Shown piece by piece: positions 1 to 11,329 of a stretch of DNA of 64,000 nucleotides. The position numbers and the translations under genes are program-made. The stretch is from Arachis hypogaea (Eukaryota > Streptophyta > Magnoliopsida > Fabales > Fabaceae), in NCBI RefSeq assembly GCF_003086295.3, contig NC_092045.1:91340693-91404692 (forward strand), in the 5' to 3' direction. Position 1 is the stretch's first letter. Each line of letters opens with the position of its first letter. A model generated the notes under the pieces. That model did no database searches. It was not told the DNA's origin and saw only the letters and a list, made by a program, of their open reading frames with translations.

Positions 1-222
1 TTTTGGGCGTTAAACACCAGAATGGGCACCATTCTGGGCGTTTAACACCAGGTGTGCAGCATGCTGGGCGTTTAGCAAAACGCCCAGTGATGAAGGGGTT
101 TCTGGCGTTTAACGCCAGACAGGGTACCTGGCTAGGTGTTAAACGCCCAAATTGGCCAACATTTGGGCGTTAAACGCCAGAATGGATACCATTCTGGGCG
201 TTTAACGCTAGAAAGGTGGGGG
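1..222 (+). repeat. Palindromic GGCGTTTAACGCC spacer array of element A
   Basis: About half a dozen copies of GGCGTT-T/A-AACGCC-like 13-mers are separated by segments that are themselves inverted repeats, such as CCAGAATGG facing CCATTCTGG. Some copies are decayed (AACACC in place of AACGCC). No reading frame spans it. The same array, inverted, stands at 11748-12058 in element C. Confidence 0.9.
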
Positions 223-617
223 ACAGAGATTTTGCTTTCCACTTCAATTTTTTTTCAAACTTTCCTGTTTTGATCCATAATTTTCTACATAAACACATTT
301 CAAACTTTCATCATTCACCTTCAAATTTTCAAAATTAAAATCATTCTTCAAATCTCTTTCAAATCCTTTCCAAATCTTCTTTAAAAAAACTCAAATATCT
401 CTCAAATTCTTCCCATATCTTCTCAAATCTCCTTCAAAATTTTCGAAATCTCTCCCCCTTCCTTATAAATATATGTTCGGCCACACCCCCCTTCCCCACC
501 ATTCGAATTTGCTCTCCTCCTCTCTCTCCTCTTTCCTTTTTTTTTTGCTTGAGGATAAGCAAACCTCTAAGTTTGGTGTGTTTTTCCGTGATCACTAAGT
601 TAAGGCTCATCAAGATC
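223..617 (+). other. Leader of the extra ORF in element A
   Basis: Pyrimidine-rich, non-coding stretch between the palindromic array and the extra ORF, with a possible TATA-like run at 465-472 (ATAAATAT). It ends with a box at 548-580 (CTTGAGGATAAGCAA, then TAAGTTTGGTGT) that also occurs just before the 3' LTR. Confidence 0.6.
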
Positions 618-1748
618 ATGGCTCCCAAAGGAAAACAAACCAATTCAAGAGGCAAGAAAGAGAATGCTCCAAAAGACCTTTGGAGTCAAGAGAAGTTCTT
701 AACCAAAGAACATGCAGACCATTACAACAAAATAATGGGTCTAAGGTCAGTGATCCCAGAAGTTAAATTTGATCTGAAAGAAGATGAATATCCGGAGATC
801 CAAGAGCAAATTCAAAACAGAAGATGGGAAGTTCTAACCAACCCTGAGACAAAGGTTGGGAAAAATATAGTTCAGGAATTTTACTCAAATCTGTGGCTTA
901 CAGATAAGCAGAGAATGACTGGAACCGCTTTTCATACCTACAGAACCATGGACAGAGGGAGAATTATTTACTTCCATCTGGACAAAATAAGAGAGGTCTT
1001 CAAATTACCTCAACTACAAGATGATCCAGAATGCTTTAATAGGAGAATGGTGAGAGTAGATAAGGGGTTGGATCAAGTTCTAGAGGACATATGCCTCCCT
1101 GGAACCAAGTGGATTACCAATTCAAAAGGTGTCCCAAACCAACTCAAGAGGGGAGATCTCAAACCAGTTGCAAGAGACTAGTTGGACTTCATAGGGCGTT
1201 CTATCTTGCCCACTAGTAACCATTATGAGGTTACTATCAAGAGAGCAGTGATGATTCATTGTATTATGCTGGGAAAAGAAGTGAAGATTCATCATCTGAT
1301 TGCTTGTGAGATTTACACAATTGCAAACAAGAACTCCACTGAAGCCAAACTGGCTTACCCAAGCTTAATCTCTTTGCTATGTAAAGATGCTGGGGTGAGG
1401 ATGGGAGTAGATGAATTCATCCTAATTGAGAACCCAATCACCAAGAGGTCAATGGAAGGACAAATGCAAGATAACTCTATCAAAAGGAGGGCGCAGGAGT
1501 TCCTCCCTGAACTTCCTGAAATTGACTACTGGACTCATCTAGAAGCATCTGTTGCCAAGCTGCAAGAAGCTATGGAACAAATTAAGGAAGAATAGCAGAA
1601 TCAAAACTACATGCTCTGCAAATTGCTGAAAGAACAAGAGAAGCAGGGGCGTGAGCTACAGGAGTTGAAGCGCCAAAAGCTCTCCCTTGAAGGATCAAAT
1701 ACCCTACAAGTTGAGGGAGCATCCACTTCTCAAGATCAAGGTTGTTGA
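618..1748 (+). pseudogene. Athila extra ORF (putative plant transposon protein), element A
   Basis: Homologous along its whole length to the intact 10211-11329 ORF of element C (start MAPKGK). It resembles the 'putative plant transposon protein' family found downstream of pol in Athila elements; its biochemical function is unknown. The start at 618 is chosen because MAPKGK is shared by A and C; the open frame begins 69 bases earlier. Two in-frame stops interrupt it: TAG at 1179-1181, where C has Trp, and TAG at 1593-1595, where C has Gln. The C-terminal part (about 1530-1700) is Gln/Glu/Lys-rich and probably coiled coil. The frame ends at TGA 1746-1748. Confidence 0.8.
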
Positions 1749-2671
1749 GTTCTAACTCTGTGATAATTTCTATCATTAAGAGTCTATTTTAGAGTAATTT
1801 AAAATTCTGTTTTCTATTACTATTAGTCTTATCTTATATCTATTTTTAAGTCTTGTTCTTAATTCATGATTAATAAAATTTAAGGTTCATGTCTTAAAGC
1901 TATGAATGTCCTATGAATCCATCACCTCTCTTAAATGAAAAATGCTTTAATCACAAAAGAACAAGAAGTACAGGATTTTGAATTCATCTTTGAAACTAGT
2001 TGAATTAGTTTGATGTGGTGACAATACTTTTTGTTTTCTGAATGAATGCTTGAACAGTGCATATGTCTTTTGAATTTGTTATTTTAAGAATGTTAAAATT
2101 GTTGGCTCTTGAAAGAATGATGGAAAAGGAGAAATGTCATTGAGGATATGAAAAATCATCAAATTGATTCTTGAAGCAAGAAAAAGCAGTGAATACAAAA
2201 AAAAGAGAAAAAGAAAAATATATAAAGTTGTGATCCAAGGCAAAAAGAGTGTGCTTAAGAACCCTGGACACCTCTGATTGGGGACTCTAGCAAAGCTGAG
2301 CCACAATCTGAAAAGGTTCACCCAGTCATGTGTCTGTGGCATGTATGTATCCGGTGGTAATACTGGAAGACAGAGTGCTTTGGGCCACAGCCAAGACTCA
2401 TAAAGTAGCTATGTTTAAGAATCATCATACTTAACGAGGAGAATCAATAACACTATCTGAGTTCTGAGTTCCTATAGATGCCAATCATTCTAAACTTCAA
2501 AGGATAAAGCGAGATGCCAAAACTGTTCAGAAGCAAAAAGCTACTAGTCCCGCTCATCTAATTGGAGCTAAGTTTCTTTGATATTTTGGAGTCTATAGTA
2601 TATTCTCTTCTTTTTATTCTATTCTGATTTTCAGTTTCTTGGGGACAAGCAACAATTTAAGTTTGGTGTTG
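1749..2671 (+). other. 3' untranslated region and PPT of element A
   Basis: Non-coding region between the extra ORF and the 3' LTR, colinear with 9238-10210 (C, inverted), 42584-43656 (D) and 55205-56105 (G, inverted). It ends with GGGGACAAGCAACAATTTAA followed by GTTTGGTGTTG (2641-2671), directly before the LTR, the position of the polypurine tract that primes plus-strand synthesis. Confidence 0.7.
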
Positions 2672-4192
2672 TGATGAGCGGATAATTTATACGCTTTTTG
2701 GCATTATTTTTAGTATGTTTTTAGTATATTTTAGTTAGTTTTTGTTATATTTTTATTAGTTTTTAGTTAAAATTCACTTTTCTGGGCTTTACTATGAGTT
2801 TGTGTATTTTTCTGTGATTTCAGGTATTTTCTGGCTGAAATTGAGGGATCTGAGCAAAAATCTGATTCAGAGGCTGAAAAGGACTGCAGATGCTGTTGGA
2901 TTCTGACCTCCCTGTACTCAAAGTGGATTTTATGGAGCTACAGAAGCCCAATTGGCGCGCTCTCAATTGCGTTGGAAAGTAGACATCCTGTGCTTTCTAG
3001 CAATGTATAATAGTCCATACTTTGCCCGAGATTTGATGGCCCAAACCGGCGTTGCAAATCAGCTTCAGAATTCCCGGTGTTTAACGCCGGAACTGGCACA
3101 AAAATTGGAGTTAAACGCCCAAACTGGCATAAAAGCTGATGTTTAACTCCAGAAAAAGTCTCTACACACGAAAGCTTCAATGCTCAGCCCAAGCACACGC
3201 CAAGTGGACCCCGGAAGTGGATTTTTACGTCATTTACTCATTTTTGTATACCCTAGGTTACTAGTTCACTATTAATAGGACCTTTTGATATTGTATCTGT
3301 ACCTTATGACACTTTACACGTTTCTCATTGTATCTTCTACAGCATGAGTCTCTAAACCCCATGGTTGGGGTGAGGAGCTCTACTGTGTCTTGATGGATTA
3401 ATGCAATTACTACTGTTTTTCATTCAATCACGCTTGCTTTTATTCTAAGATATCACTTGTTCCTAAACGTGATGAATATGATGATCCGTGACACTCATCA
3501 TCATTCTCACCTATGAACGTGTGCCTGACAACCACCTCCGTTCTACCTTAGATTGAGTAGATATCTCTTGGATTCTTTAATCAGAATCTTCGTGGTATAA
3601 GCTAGAACTGATGGCGGCATTCAAGAGAATCCGGAAGGTCTAAACCTTGTCTGTGGTATTCTGAGTAGGATTCAAGGATTGAATGACTGTGACGAGCTTC
3701 AAACTCCTGAAGGCTGGGCGTTAGTGACAGACGCAAAAGAATCACTGGATTCTATTCCAACCTGATTGAGAACTGACAGATAATTAGCCGTGCTGTGACA
3801 GAGCGCGTTGAACATTTTCACTGAGAGGATGGGAGGTAGCCATTGACAACGGTGAAACCCTACATATAGCTTGCCATGGAAGAAGCCTTGCGTGCATGAA
3901 GAAGAAGACAGTAGGAAAGCAGAGATTCAGAAGATAGAGCATCTCCAAAACCTCAACCTGTTCTCCATTACTGCAAAACAAGTACTTATTTCATGTTCTT
4001 TTACTTTTCACAGTCAACCCTGATAATTATTGATATCCTGACTAAGCGTTACAAGATAACCATAGCTTGCTTCAAGCCGACAATCTCTGTGGGATCGACC
4101 CTTACTCACGTAAGGTATTACTTGGATGACCCAGTGCACTTGCTGGTTAGTTGTGTGGAATTGCAAAAGTGTGATTGCAATTTCGTGCACCA
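2672..4192 (+). repeat. 3' LTR of element A (1521 bp)
   Basis: Starts TGATGAGCGG and ends TTCGTGCACCA, matching both 1531-bp LTRs of element C over its length. Contains diverged GGCGTTTAACGCC-type motifs (about 3075-3150). The U5 part has GGGATCGACCC at 4091-4101, complementary to the T arm of tRNA-Asp apart from one base. The LTR ends in the C-type U5, without the extra segment seen in D and G. Confidence 0.9.
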
Positions 4193-4295
4193 TTGACTTA
4201 GTCAAAAAATTTTAAAATAAGTTGTTTCTTGTTAGTCAAGTCAAGATTTCAATCTTAAAAATCCTATCTTTTCAAATCTTTTTCAAAAATCAAAC

Positions 4296-4835
4296 TGTTC
4301 ATACCCTGGGTCGAGTTACCCGACCCGGGATGATTGGCGATAAAAGTGACCGACCTCCTTAGGTCCGACTAGCCGACCTCTTCTAAAAGGGCTCGGCCAA
4401 ATCGACAGGAGAGCCCAGTAAAGGGCCCAAACAGAGGAACACGACCCAAATCCTAGGGCAATCCAAGCCTATAGAGATAAAGGAGGTTCCATTGAAGATA
4501 CGCTGACCTCAACTCAAAGATAAAGATAAGATAAGATAACTAACTTATCTTATCCAAAAGGTCACATCTCATCATTATAAATACACTGGAGCACCCAGGT
4601 ATAACTCATACTCTGATTCTACATAAAACATGCTTAATATCCTTGCTAACTTAAGCATCGGAGTCCCTTGCAGGTACCCCCCACCCTTCGGGGACAGAGG
4701 ATCAGCAGCACCATCAGTCCAACAAGTCGGACGTACCAGCTCCGGCTGTCATCCACCTGCCGGACACACCAGCTATGACCAGTACGGAAGATCTCGTCCG
4801 AGATCGACCTCCAGTTTCAAGTAACCCTCGGAATA
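4296..4835 (+). repeat. 5' LTR of element B
   Basis: Starts TGTTCATACCC; ends CTCGGAATA, where the 3' copy ends CTCGGAACA, so the terminal CA has mutated to TA. About 28-30 differences from 25681-26219, counted by eye. Confidence 0.92.
4530..4583 (+). promoter_or_regulatory. GATA-type inverted repeat and TATA box in the B LTR
   Basis: GATAAGATAA (4530-4539), a 5-base centre CTAAC and TTATCTTATC (4545-4554) form a perfect 10-bp-arm inverted repeat made of GATAAG boxes. TATAAATA follows at 4576-4583. The 3' LTR keeps both (25914-25938; 25960-25967). A promoter role is inferred from position and motif only. Confidence 0.6.
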
Positions 4836-4836
4836 T

Positions 4837-4854
4837 TGGCGCCGTTGCCGGGGA
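4837..4854 (+). other. Primer binding site of element B (tRNA-Asp)
   Basis: TGGCGCCGTTGCCGGGGA, one base after the 5' LTR, is the exact complement of the 3' end of plant tRNA-Asp including CCA. Confidence 0.92.
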
Positions 4855-4875
4855 CCTGAAAGTCATCCCATCACC

Positions 4876-6014
4876 ATGGCAGGCGACCATGACAACGACC
4901 ACGATTCAGGTCTGGAAGATAGAACACCGCACAAGAACGTGGATGTCACGCTGCAAGATAACCCGGAAACCAACAAAGACAAAGACTTACCAAATTCGGG
5001 GGCAATAGAAGCGCTCCTAGATCACCTAAAACAACTTGAAAACGAAACCCAACAACAACGAGAAATCGGAAAAGATCTATAAAGAGAGGTGCGGCGACGT
5101 CGAGAATTTGAAGAAAAACTACAGCAATTGGAAGCCAATCTTAAATTAAAAGCCCCTCGGGCCAATCTCGAAGAAAATTCACGCAAAGAGGAAGACCCGT
5201 TCACCAGGGAAATCATGAAAACCAAAATTCCAAAAGACTTCAAACTCCCGAATATGACCCTGTATGATGGCACCACGGACCCCAACCACCACCTCAGCAA
5301 CTTCAGAAGCAGAATGTACCTTACCGATGCCCCAGATGCTGTTCGCTGTAAAGCCTTTCCAACAACTCTCACAAAGACAACAATCCGATGGTTCGACAAC
5401 CTACCCCCAAAGTCCATCTCAAGCTTTGGTGACCTAGCTAAAAAATTCCTAGCCAGATTCTCCATTTAGAAAGATAAGGCCAAGCACGCCCCCAGCTTAC
5501 TAGGGATCAAACAAGGAGATCGGGAGAGCCTCCACAACTACATGGAGAGATTCAACAAAACCTGCATGGACATACAAAGTTTACCAACAGAGGCCGCCAT
5601 CATGGGACTCATCAATGGCCTACGAGAGGGACCTTTTAGCCAGTCTATATAAAAAAAGTACCCGACCTCCTTAGACGAAGTACAGGAACGAGCAGAAAAA
5701 TATATCAACATGGAAGAAAACGCTCGGTTCAGAGAGACCTCAAAATCGGAGGCCTCCTACCGAGACAAAGACAAGGAATCCAAGAGAAAAGAAGATCGAC
5801 AAGGGGAGAAAATAAAAAAATACCATAATTACACTCCTCTCAGGGCATCCCTGGTCGAGATATACAAAGAAGTCTGCCATACAGAAAAAATCCCCCAGCA
5901 CGGCCACTCAAAGGCAAAGGGGGAGGAGGAAACCGGAAGGAATATTGTGAATACCATCGAGTCCGAGGACACTCCACAAACAAATGCTTCGACTTAAAAA
6001 ATATCATAGAAAAA
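4876..6014 (+). pseudogene. gag of element B
   Basis: The start MAGDHDND lies 21 bases after the primer site. An acidic coiled-coil-like N-terminus is followed by a retrotransposon gag core (motif FKLPNMTLYDGTTDP, about 5237-5281; the NYMERFN segment about 5537-5557). A C-terminal zinc-knuckle-like stretch (CEYHRVRGHSTNKCF, about 5950-5994) is recognisable after a frameshift. In-frame stops lie at 5080-5082, 5467-5469 and about 5650. It would form the capsid if intact; this copy cannot. Confidence 0.85.
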
Positions 6015-7706
6015 TTGGTGAGAGAAGGAAAATTAGATCAATTTCTGGCCACCCGAGATGATGATCAAAGAAAGAGACGAAGGGATGAAGATACCGAACG
6101 AACCAAACGATCACCTCGGACACCAGAGAGACATGTCCACATGATACATGGTGGATTCGCAGGAGGTGGGATCTCTAAATCATCTCGCAAAAGATATCTC
6201 AAAGAAGTATATCATGTCGAGGGAAAGGAGGAAGCACTCAACATCCCGGCAATAACATTCACTAAAGAGAACGCCTCCGGCATCATCTCAGGACACGATG
6301 ATCCCATGGTCATCACCATCATATTGGCAAACGCCAATCTACACCGCACCTTAATAGACCAAGGGAGTTCCGCCGACATCTTATTCAAAACAGCCTTCAA
6401 TAAACTCGGCTTAGAAGAAAAAGAACTTAAAGCATATCCAAACAGTCTGTTCGGACTAGGAGATACCCCGGTTCAACCACTGGGATACATACCACTACAT
6501 ACAACCTTCGAAAAAGGGAACCAATCCAGGACCCTCAAAATAGACTACATCGTGGTCGATGTAAGTTCAGCTTACAATGCTCTCAAAGGTCGGATAACAC
6601 TCAACCAACTTGGCACAATAGTTTTGACCCCACATCTATGTATGAAATTCCCCACTACGAAAGGAATAGCCACGATAAAAGCAGATCAAAAGATGGCACA
6701 TTGCTGTTATAACGAAAGCCTAAACCTCAGAGGCGGAGGAGAAGAGTTCCACACAATCGAGCTAGGCGGAGTCCAACGACGAGAAGAGCTTCGTCCACAG
6801 CCAGAAGGTGAGATAGAGAAGATTCAGATCGAGGATACTTCGAAAAAAACAACTAATATCGGCACAATCCTAAGAGAAGATTCAAAAGAATTACTAATAC
6901 AATTCTTACGAGATAATGTTGATCTCTTCGCGTGGAAAGCCGCAGACATGCCAGGAATAGACCCTAAGCTAATGAGTCATAAGTTGGCGGTCTACCCAAG
7001 ATCTCGGCCGGTACAACATAGACGAAGAAAACTTGGGCCAAAGCGATCCCAGGCTGTGGAAGAACAAGTACAAGCACTACTGGAAGCAGTATTCATAAGA
7101 GAAGTCAAATACCCACTATGGCTAGCCAACGTCGTCTTGGTGAAAAAATCAAATGGGAAGTGGCGAATGTGCACCGATTACACCGATCTCAACAAAGCTT
7201 GTCCAAAAGATCCATACCCACTCCCAAGTATTGACGCTCTGGTAGATGCTTCCTCCGGATATAGATATCTCTTGTTTATGGACGCATACTCGGGGTACAA
7301 CCAAATCCCCATGTATCCACCAGATCAAGAAAAGACCTCGTTCTTAACACCAAAAGCAAACTACTGCTACATTGTGATGCCTTTCGGTCTCAAGAACGCA
7401 GGAGCTACTTATCAAAGGTTAATGAATAAAGTCTTCTCGGATCATATCAGAAAGGTCATGGAAGTCTACGTGGATGACATGCTAATAAAAACACAAAGCG
7501 AAGAGACATTATTGTCCGACCTGGCCCAAGTGTTCGACACCATAAGAAAGCATGACATGCGACTCAATCCCGCGAAATGCACCTTTGCAGTAGAAGCGGG
7601 CAAATTCTTAGGTTTCATGCTCACACAAAGAGGAATTGAAGCAAATCCAAACAAATGTCAGGCCATACTCAACATGAAGAGCCCAACCTGTGTCAAAGAA
7701 GTACAG
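6015..7706 (+). pseudogene. pol of element B, part 1: protease and reverse transcriptase
   Basis: An open frame covers the aspartic protease (LIDQGSSADIL, about 6351-6383, corresponding to the catalytic D-S/T-G) and most of the reverse transcriptase (MCTDYTDLNKACPKDPYPLP; FMDAYSGYNQIPM; YVDDML at about 7466-7483). The Tat-type reading SSGYRYLLFMDAYSGYNQI distinguishes it from the Athila enzymes of C and E. It is broken at 7706 by insertion of C. The frame resumes without loss at 19325 once C and one copy of TACAG are removed. Confidence 0.9.
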
Positions 7707-9237
7707 TGGTGCACGAAATTGCAATCACACTTTTGCAATCCCGCACAACTAACCAGCAAGTGTACTGGGTCGTCCAAGTAATACCTTGCGTGAGCAAGGG
7801 TCGATCCCACAGAGATTGTCGGCTTGAAGCAAGCTATGGTTATCTTGTAAATCTTAGTCAGGATATCAGAAATTATCAGGATTGATTGTGAAAAGCAAAA
7901 GAACATGAAATGATTACTTGTTTTGCAGTAATGGAGAATAGGTTGAGGTTTGGAGATGCTCCATCTTCTGAATCTCTGCTTTCCTACTGTCTTCATCTTC
8001 AAACACGCAACTCTCCTTCCATGGCAAGCTGTATGTAGGGTTTCACCGTTGTCAATGGCTACCTCCCATCCTCTCAGTGAAAGCGATTGCATATGCTCTG
8101 TCACAGCATAGTGGAATTCATCTGTCGGTTCTCAATCAGGCCGAAATAGAATCCAATGATTCTTTTGCGTCTGTCACTAACGCCCCGCCTTCAGGAGTTT
8201 GAAGCACGTCACTGTCATTCAATCATTGAATCCTACTCAGAATACCACAGACAAGGTTTAGACCTTCCGAATTCTCTTGAATGCCGCCATCAATTCTAGC
8301 TTATACCACGAAGATTCCGGTTAAAGAATCCAAGAGATAACTACTTAATCTAAGGTAGAACGGAGGTGGTTGTCAGGCACACGTTCATAGTTGAGAATGA
8401 TGATGATTGTCACGGATCATCACATTCATCCGGATTAAGAACAAGTATTATCTTAGAATGGAAGCAAGCATGATTGAATGAGAAACAGTAGTAATTGCAT
8501 TAATCCATCAAGACACAGCAGAGCTCCTCACCCCCAACCATGGGGTTTAGAGACTCATGCTGTGGAAAGTACACAAAGAAGGGTGTAAAGTGTCATGAGG
8601 TCATAAGGTACTGATACAATGTCAAAAGATCCTATTAATAGTAAACTAGTAGCCTAGGGTGTACAGAAATGAGTAAATGACGTAAAAATCCACTTCTGGG
8701 TCCACTTGGTGTGTGCTTGGGCTGAGCAATGAAGCATTTTCGTGTAGAGACCGTTTCTGGAGTTAAACGCCAGCTTTCATGCCAGTTTGGGCGTTTAACT
8801 CCAAGTTTTATGCCAGTTCCGGCGTTTAACGCTGGAATTTCTGAGGCTGTTTTGCCACGCCGGTTTGGGCCATCAAATCTTGGGCAAAGTATGGACTATC
8901 ATATATTGCTGGAAAGCCCAGGATGTCTACTTTCCAATGCCATTGAGAGCGTGCCAATTGGGCTTCTTTAGCTCCAGAAAATCCACTTCGAGTGCAGGGA
9001 GGTCAGAATCCAACAGCATCTGCAGTCCTTTTTGGTCTCGGAATCAGATTTTTGCTCAGGACCCTCAATTTCAGCCAGAAAATACCTGAAATCACAGAAA
9101 AACACACAAACTCATAGTAAAGTCCAGAAAAGTGAATTTTGGCTAAAAACTAATAAAAATATACTAAAATCTAACTAGATCATACTAAAAACATACTAAA
9201 AACAATGCCAAAAAGCATACAAATTATCCGCTCATCA
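7707..9237 (-). repeat. 3' LTR of element C (1531 bp)
   Basis: On the plus strand it begins TGGTGCACGAAATT and ends TTATCCGCTCATCA. It differs from the 5' copy at about nine positions by eye. It carries GGCGTTTAACGCC-type motifs near 8757-8835 and the U5 box GGGTCGATCCC at 7798-7808. Confidence 0.95.
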
Positions 9238-10210
9238 CAACACCAAACTTAAATTGTTGCTTGTCCCCAAGCAACTGAAAATCAAAATAGGATAAAAAGA
9301 AGAGAATATACTATAGACTCCAAAATATCAAGGAAACATAGCTCCAATTAGATGAGCGGGACTAGTAGCTTTTTGCCTCCGAACAGTTTTGGCATCTCAC
9401 TCTATCCCTTGAAGTTCAGAATGATTGGCATCTATAAGAACTCAGAACTCAGATAGTGTTATTGATTCTCTTAGTTGAGCATAATGATTCTTGAACATAG
9501 CTAGTGTATGAGTCTTGGCTGTGGCCCAAAGCACTCTGTCTTCCAGTATTACCACCGGATACATTCATGCCACAGACACATAATTGGGTGAACCTTTTCA
9601 GATTGTGACTCAGCTTTGCTAAAGTCCCCAATTAGAGGTGTCCAAGGTTCTTAAGCACACTCTTGTTGCCTTGAATCACAACTTTATTTCTTTCTTTTTC
9701 TTTTTCTTTTCTTCTTCTCTTTTCTTTTTTTTTTCGAAAATTTTTTTTTGTATCCACTGCTTTTTCTTGCTTCAAGAATCAGTCTAATGATTTTTAGATC
9801 CTCAATAACAGTTCTCTTTTTCCTCCTTCTTTCAAGAGCCAACAAATTTTTTTTAACATTCTCAAAACAACAAATTCAAGAGACATATGCACTGTTCAAG
9901 CATTCATTCAGAAAGCAAAAAGTATTGTCACCACATCAAACTAATTCAACTAGTTTCAATGATAAATTTTGAAATCCTGTACTTCTTGTTCTTTTGTGAT
10001 TAAAGCATTTTTCATTTAAGAGAGGTGATGGATTCATAGGACATTCATATCTTTAAGGCATAAAATTTCAATTTTATTAATTATGAATTAAAATAAGACT
10101 CAAAAATAGATATAAAATGAAACTAAAAAGAAAAAAAAACGAAAAATAAAAACAAAACAAAGGAAAAAAAACGCAAACATAGGCTCCTAATGATAGAGGT
10201 TTTCACAGAG
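9238..10210 (-). other. 3' untranslated region and PPT of element C
   Basis: Non-coding. The PPT-adjacent box (plus strand CAACACCAAACTTAAATTG at 9238-9256, then TTGCTTGTCCCC) directly abuts the 3' LTR. A long T-rich run lies at about 9680-9750. Confidence 0.7.
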
Positions 10211-11329
10211 TTAGGACTCAACAACCTTGATTTGAGAAGTTGATGCTCCCTCAGCTTGAGAGGAGAACTTTTGGCGTTTCAACTCTTGGAGTTCACGCCC
10301 CTGCTTCTCTTGTTCCTTTAACAATTTGCAGAGCATGCAGTTCTGATTCTGCTGTTCTTCCTTCAGTTGCTCCATAGTCTCTTGCAGCTTGGAGATAGAT
10401 GCTTCTAGGCTGGTCCAGTAGTCAATTCTTGGGAATTCAGGGAGGAATTCCTGCGCCCTCCTCTTGATAGAGTTGTCTTGCACTTGTCCTTCCATTGACT
10501 TCTTGGTGATTGGGTGTTCAATGGGTATGAACTCATCTACTCCCATCTTCACCCCAGCCTCTTTACAGAGCAAGGAGATCAAGCTTGGGTAAGCCAGTTT
10601 GGCTTCAGTGGAATTCTTATTTGCAATTGTGTAGATCTCACAAGCAATCACATGATGAACCTCCACTTCTTTTCCAAGCATAATGCAATGAATCATCACT
10701 GCCCTCTTGATGGTGACCTCAGAACGGTTGCTAGTGGGCAATATGGAACGCCCAATAAAGTCTAGCCAACCTCTTGCAATTGGCTTGAGGTCTCCCTTCT
10801 TGAGTTGGTTTGGGACACCCTTTGAATTGGTTATCCACTTAGTCCCAGGGAGGCATATGTCCTCTAGAACTTGATCCAACCCTTTATCTACTCTCACCAT
10901 CCTCCTATTGAAGGAGTCAGGATCATCTTGCAGTTGAGGTAGTTTGAAAATTTCTCTTATTTTGTCCAGATGGAAGTACATAACTTTCCCTCTGACCATG
11001 GTTCTGTAGGTATGGTAAGCAGTTCCAGTCATTCTCTGCTTATCTGTTAGCCACAGATTAGAGTAGAATTCCTGAACCATGTTCCTTCCAACCTTTATTT
11101 CAGGATTGGTCAGAACTTCCCATCCTCTGTTTCGAATTTGCTCTTGGATCTCCGGATATTCATCTTCTTTCAGATCAAATTTAACTTCCGGGATCACTGA
11201 CCTCAGACCCATTATTTTGTGATAATGGTCCTCATGTTCCTTGGTTAAGAACTTCTCTTGATTCCAAAGATTCTTTGGAGTGGTCTCTTTCCTTCCTCTT
11301 GAGTTGATTTGTTTTCCCTTAGGAGCCAT
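10211..11329 (-). CDS. Athila extra ORF, putative plant transposon protein, element C
   Basis: Intact ORF of 372 codons from MAPKGKQINSRG; the open frame extends 15 codons further upstream, but the copies in A, D, G and H also begin MAPK or MASK, which supports this start. A basic N-terminus is followed by a globular domain with HDKI-like and LDQVLEDICLPGTKW segments, typical of the putative plant transposon protein family. The last third is Gln/Glu/Lys-rich and likely coiled coil. Athila elements carry this ORF where retroviruses have env; I see no signal peptide or membrane segment here, so an envelope role is not supported by this sequence. It is preceded by a PPT-like box and the palindromic spacer. 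Its molecular role is unknown. Confidence 0.85.
   Translation of the reverse strand: MAPKGKQINSRGRKETTPKNLWNQEKFLTKEHEDHYHKIMGLRSVIPEVKFDLKEDEYPEIQEQIRNRGWEVLTNPEIKVGRNMVQEFYSNLWLTDKQRMTGTAYHTYRTMVRGKVMYFHLDKIREIFKLPQLQDDPDSFNRRMVRVDKGLDQVLEDICLPGTKWITNSKGVPNQLKKGDLKPIARGWLDFIGRSILPTSNRSEVTIKRAVMIHCIMLGKEVEVHHVIACEIYTIANKNSTEAKLAYPSLISLLCKEAGVKMGVDEFIPIEHPITKKSMEGQVQDNSIKRRAQEFLPEFPRIDYWTSLEASISKLQETMEQLKEEQQNQNCMLCKLLKEQEKQGRELQELKRQKFSSQAEGASTSQIKVVES

Larger units (their letters stand above)
1..4192 (+). mobile_element. Element A: 3' part of an Athila-type LTR retrotransposon
   Basis: The left edge cuts this element; what remains is the palindromic spacer, the extra ORF (two stops), the 3' untranslated region and one LTR. 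Order and sequence match the corresponding part of element C. The LTR ends in CA at 4192 and the next bases belong to the 5' leader of element D, so A probably inserted into D; the predicted target duplication TTGAC (4193-4197) should recur left of the window. An alternative is a recombinant A/D junction, but a break exactly at the LTR terminus favours insertion. Confidence 0.8.

Noticed and set aside
4193..4295. D having 2672-4192 as its own 5' LTR
   Set aside because: That LTR is of the C subfamily, lacks the extended U5 shared by D and G, and is not followed by a primer site.
9680..9752. Long T-runs as terminators
   Set aside because: Rho-independent terminator logic does not apply to plant nuclear Pol II units, and no hairpin precedes the runs.
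10211..11329. Envelope-like protein
   Set aside because: The extra ORF occupies the env position but shows no signal peptide, membrane segment or glycosylation-rich ectodomain, so the neutral name is kept.
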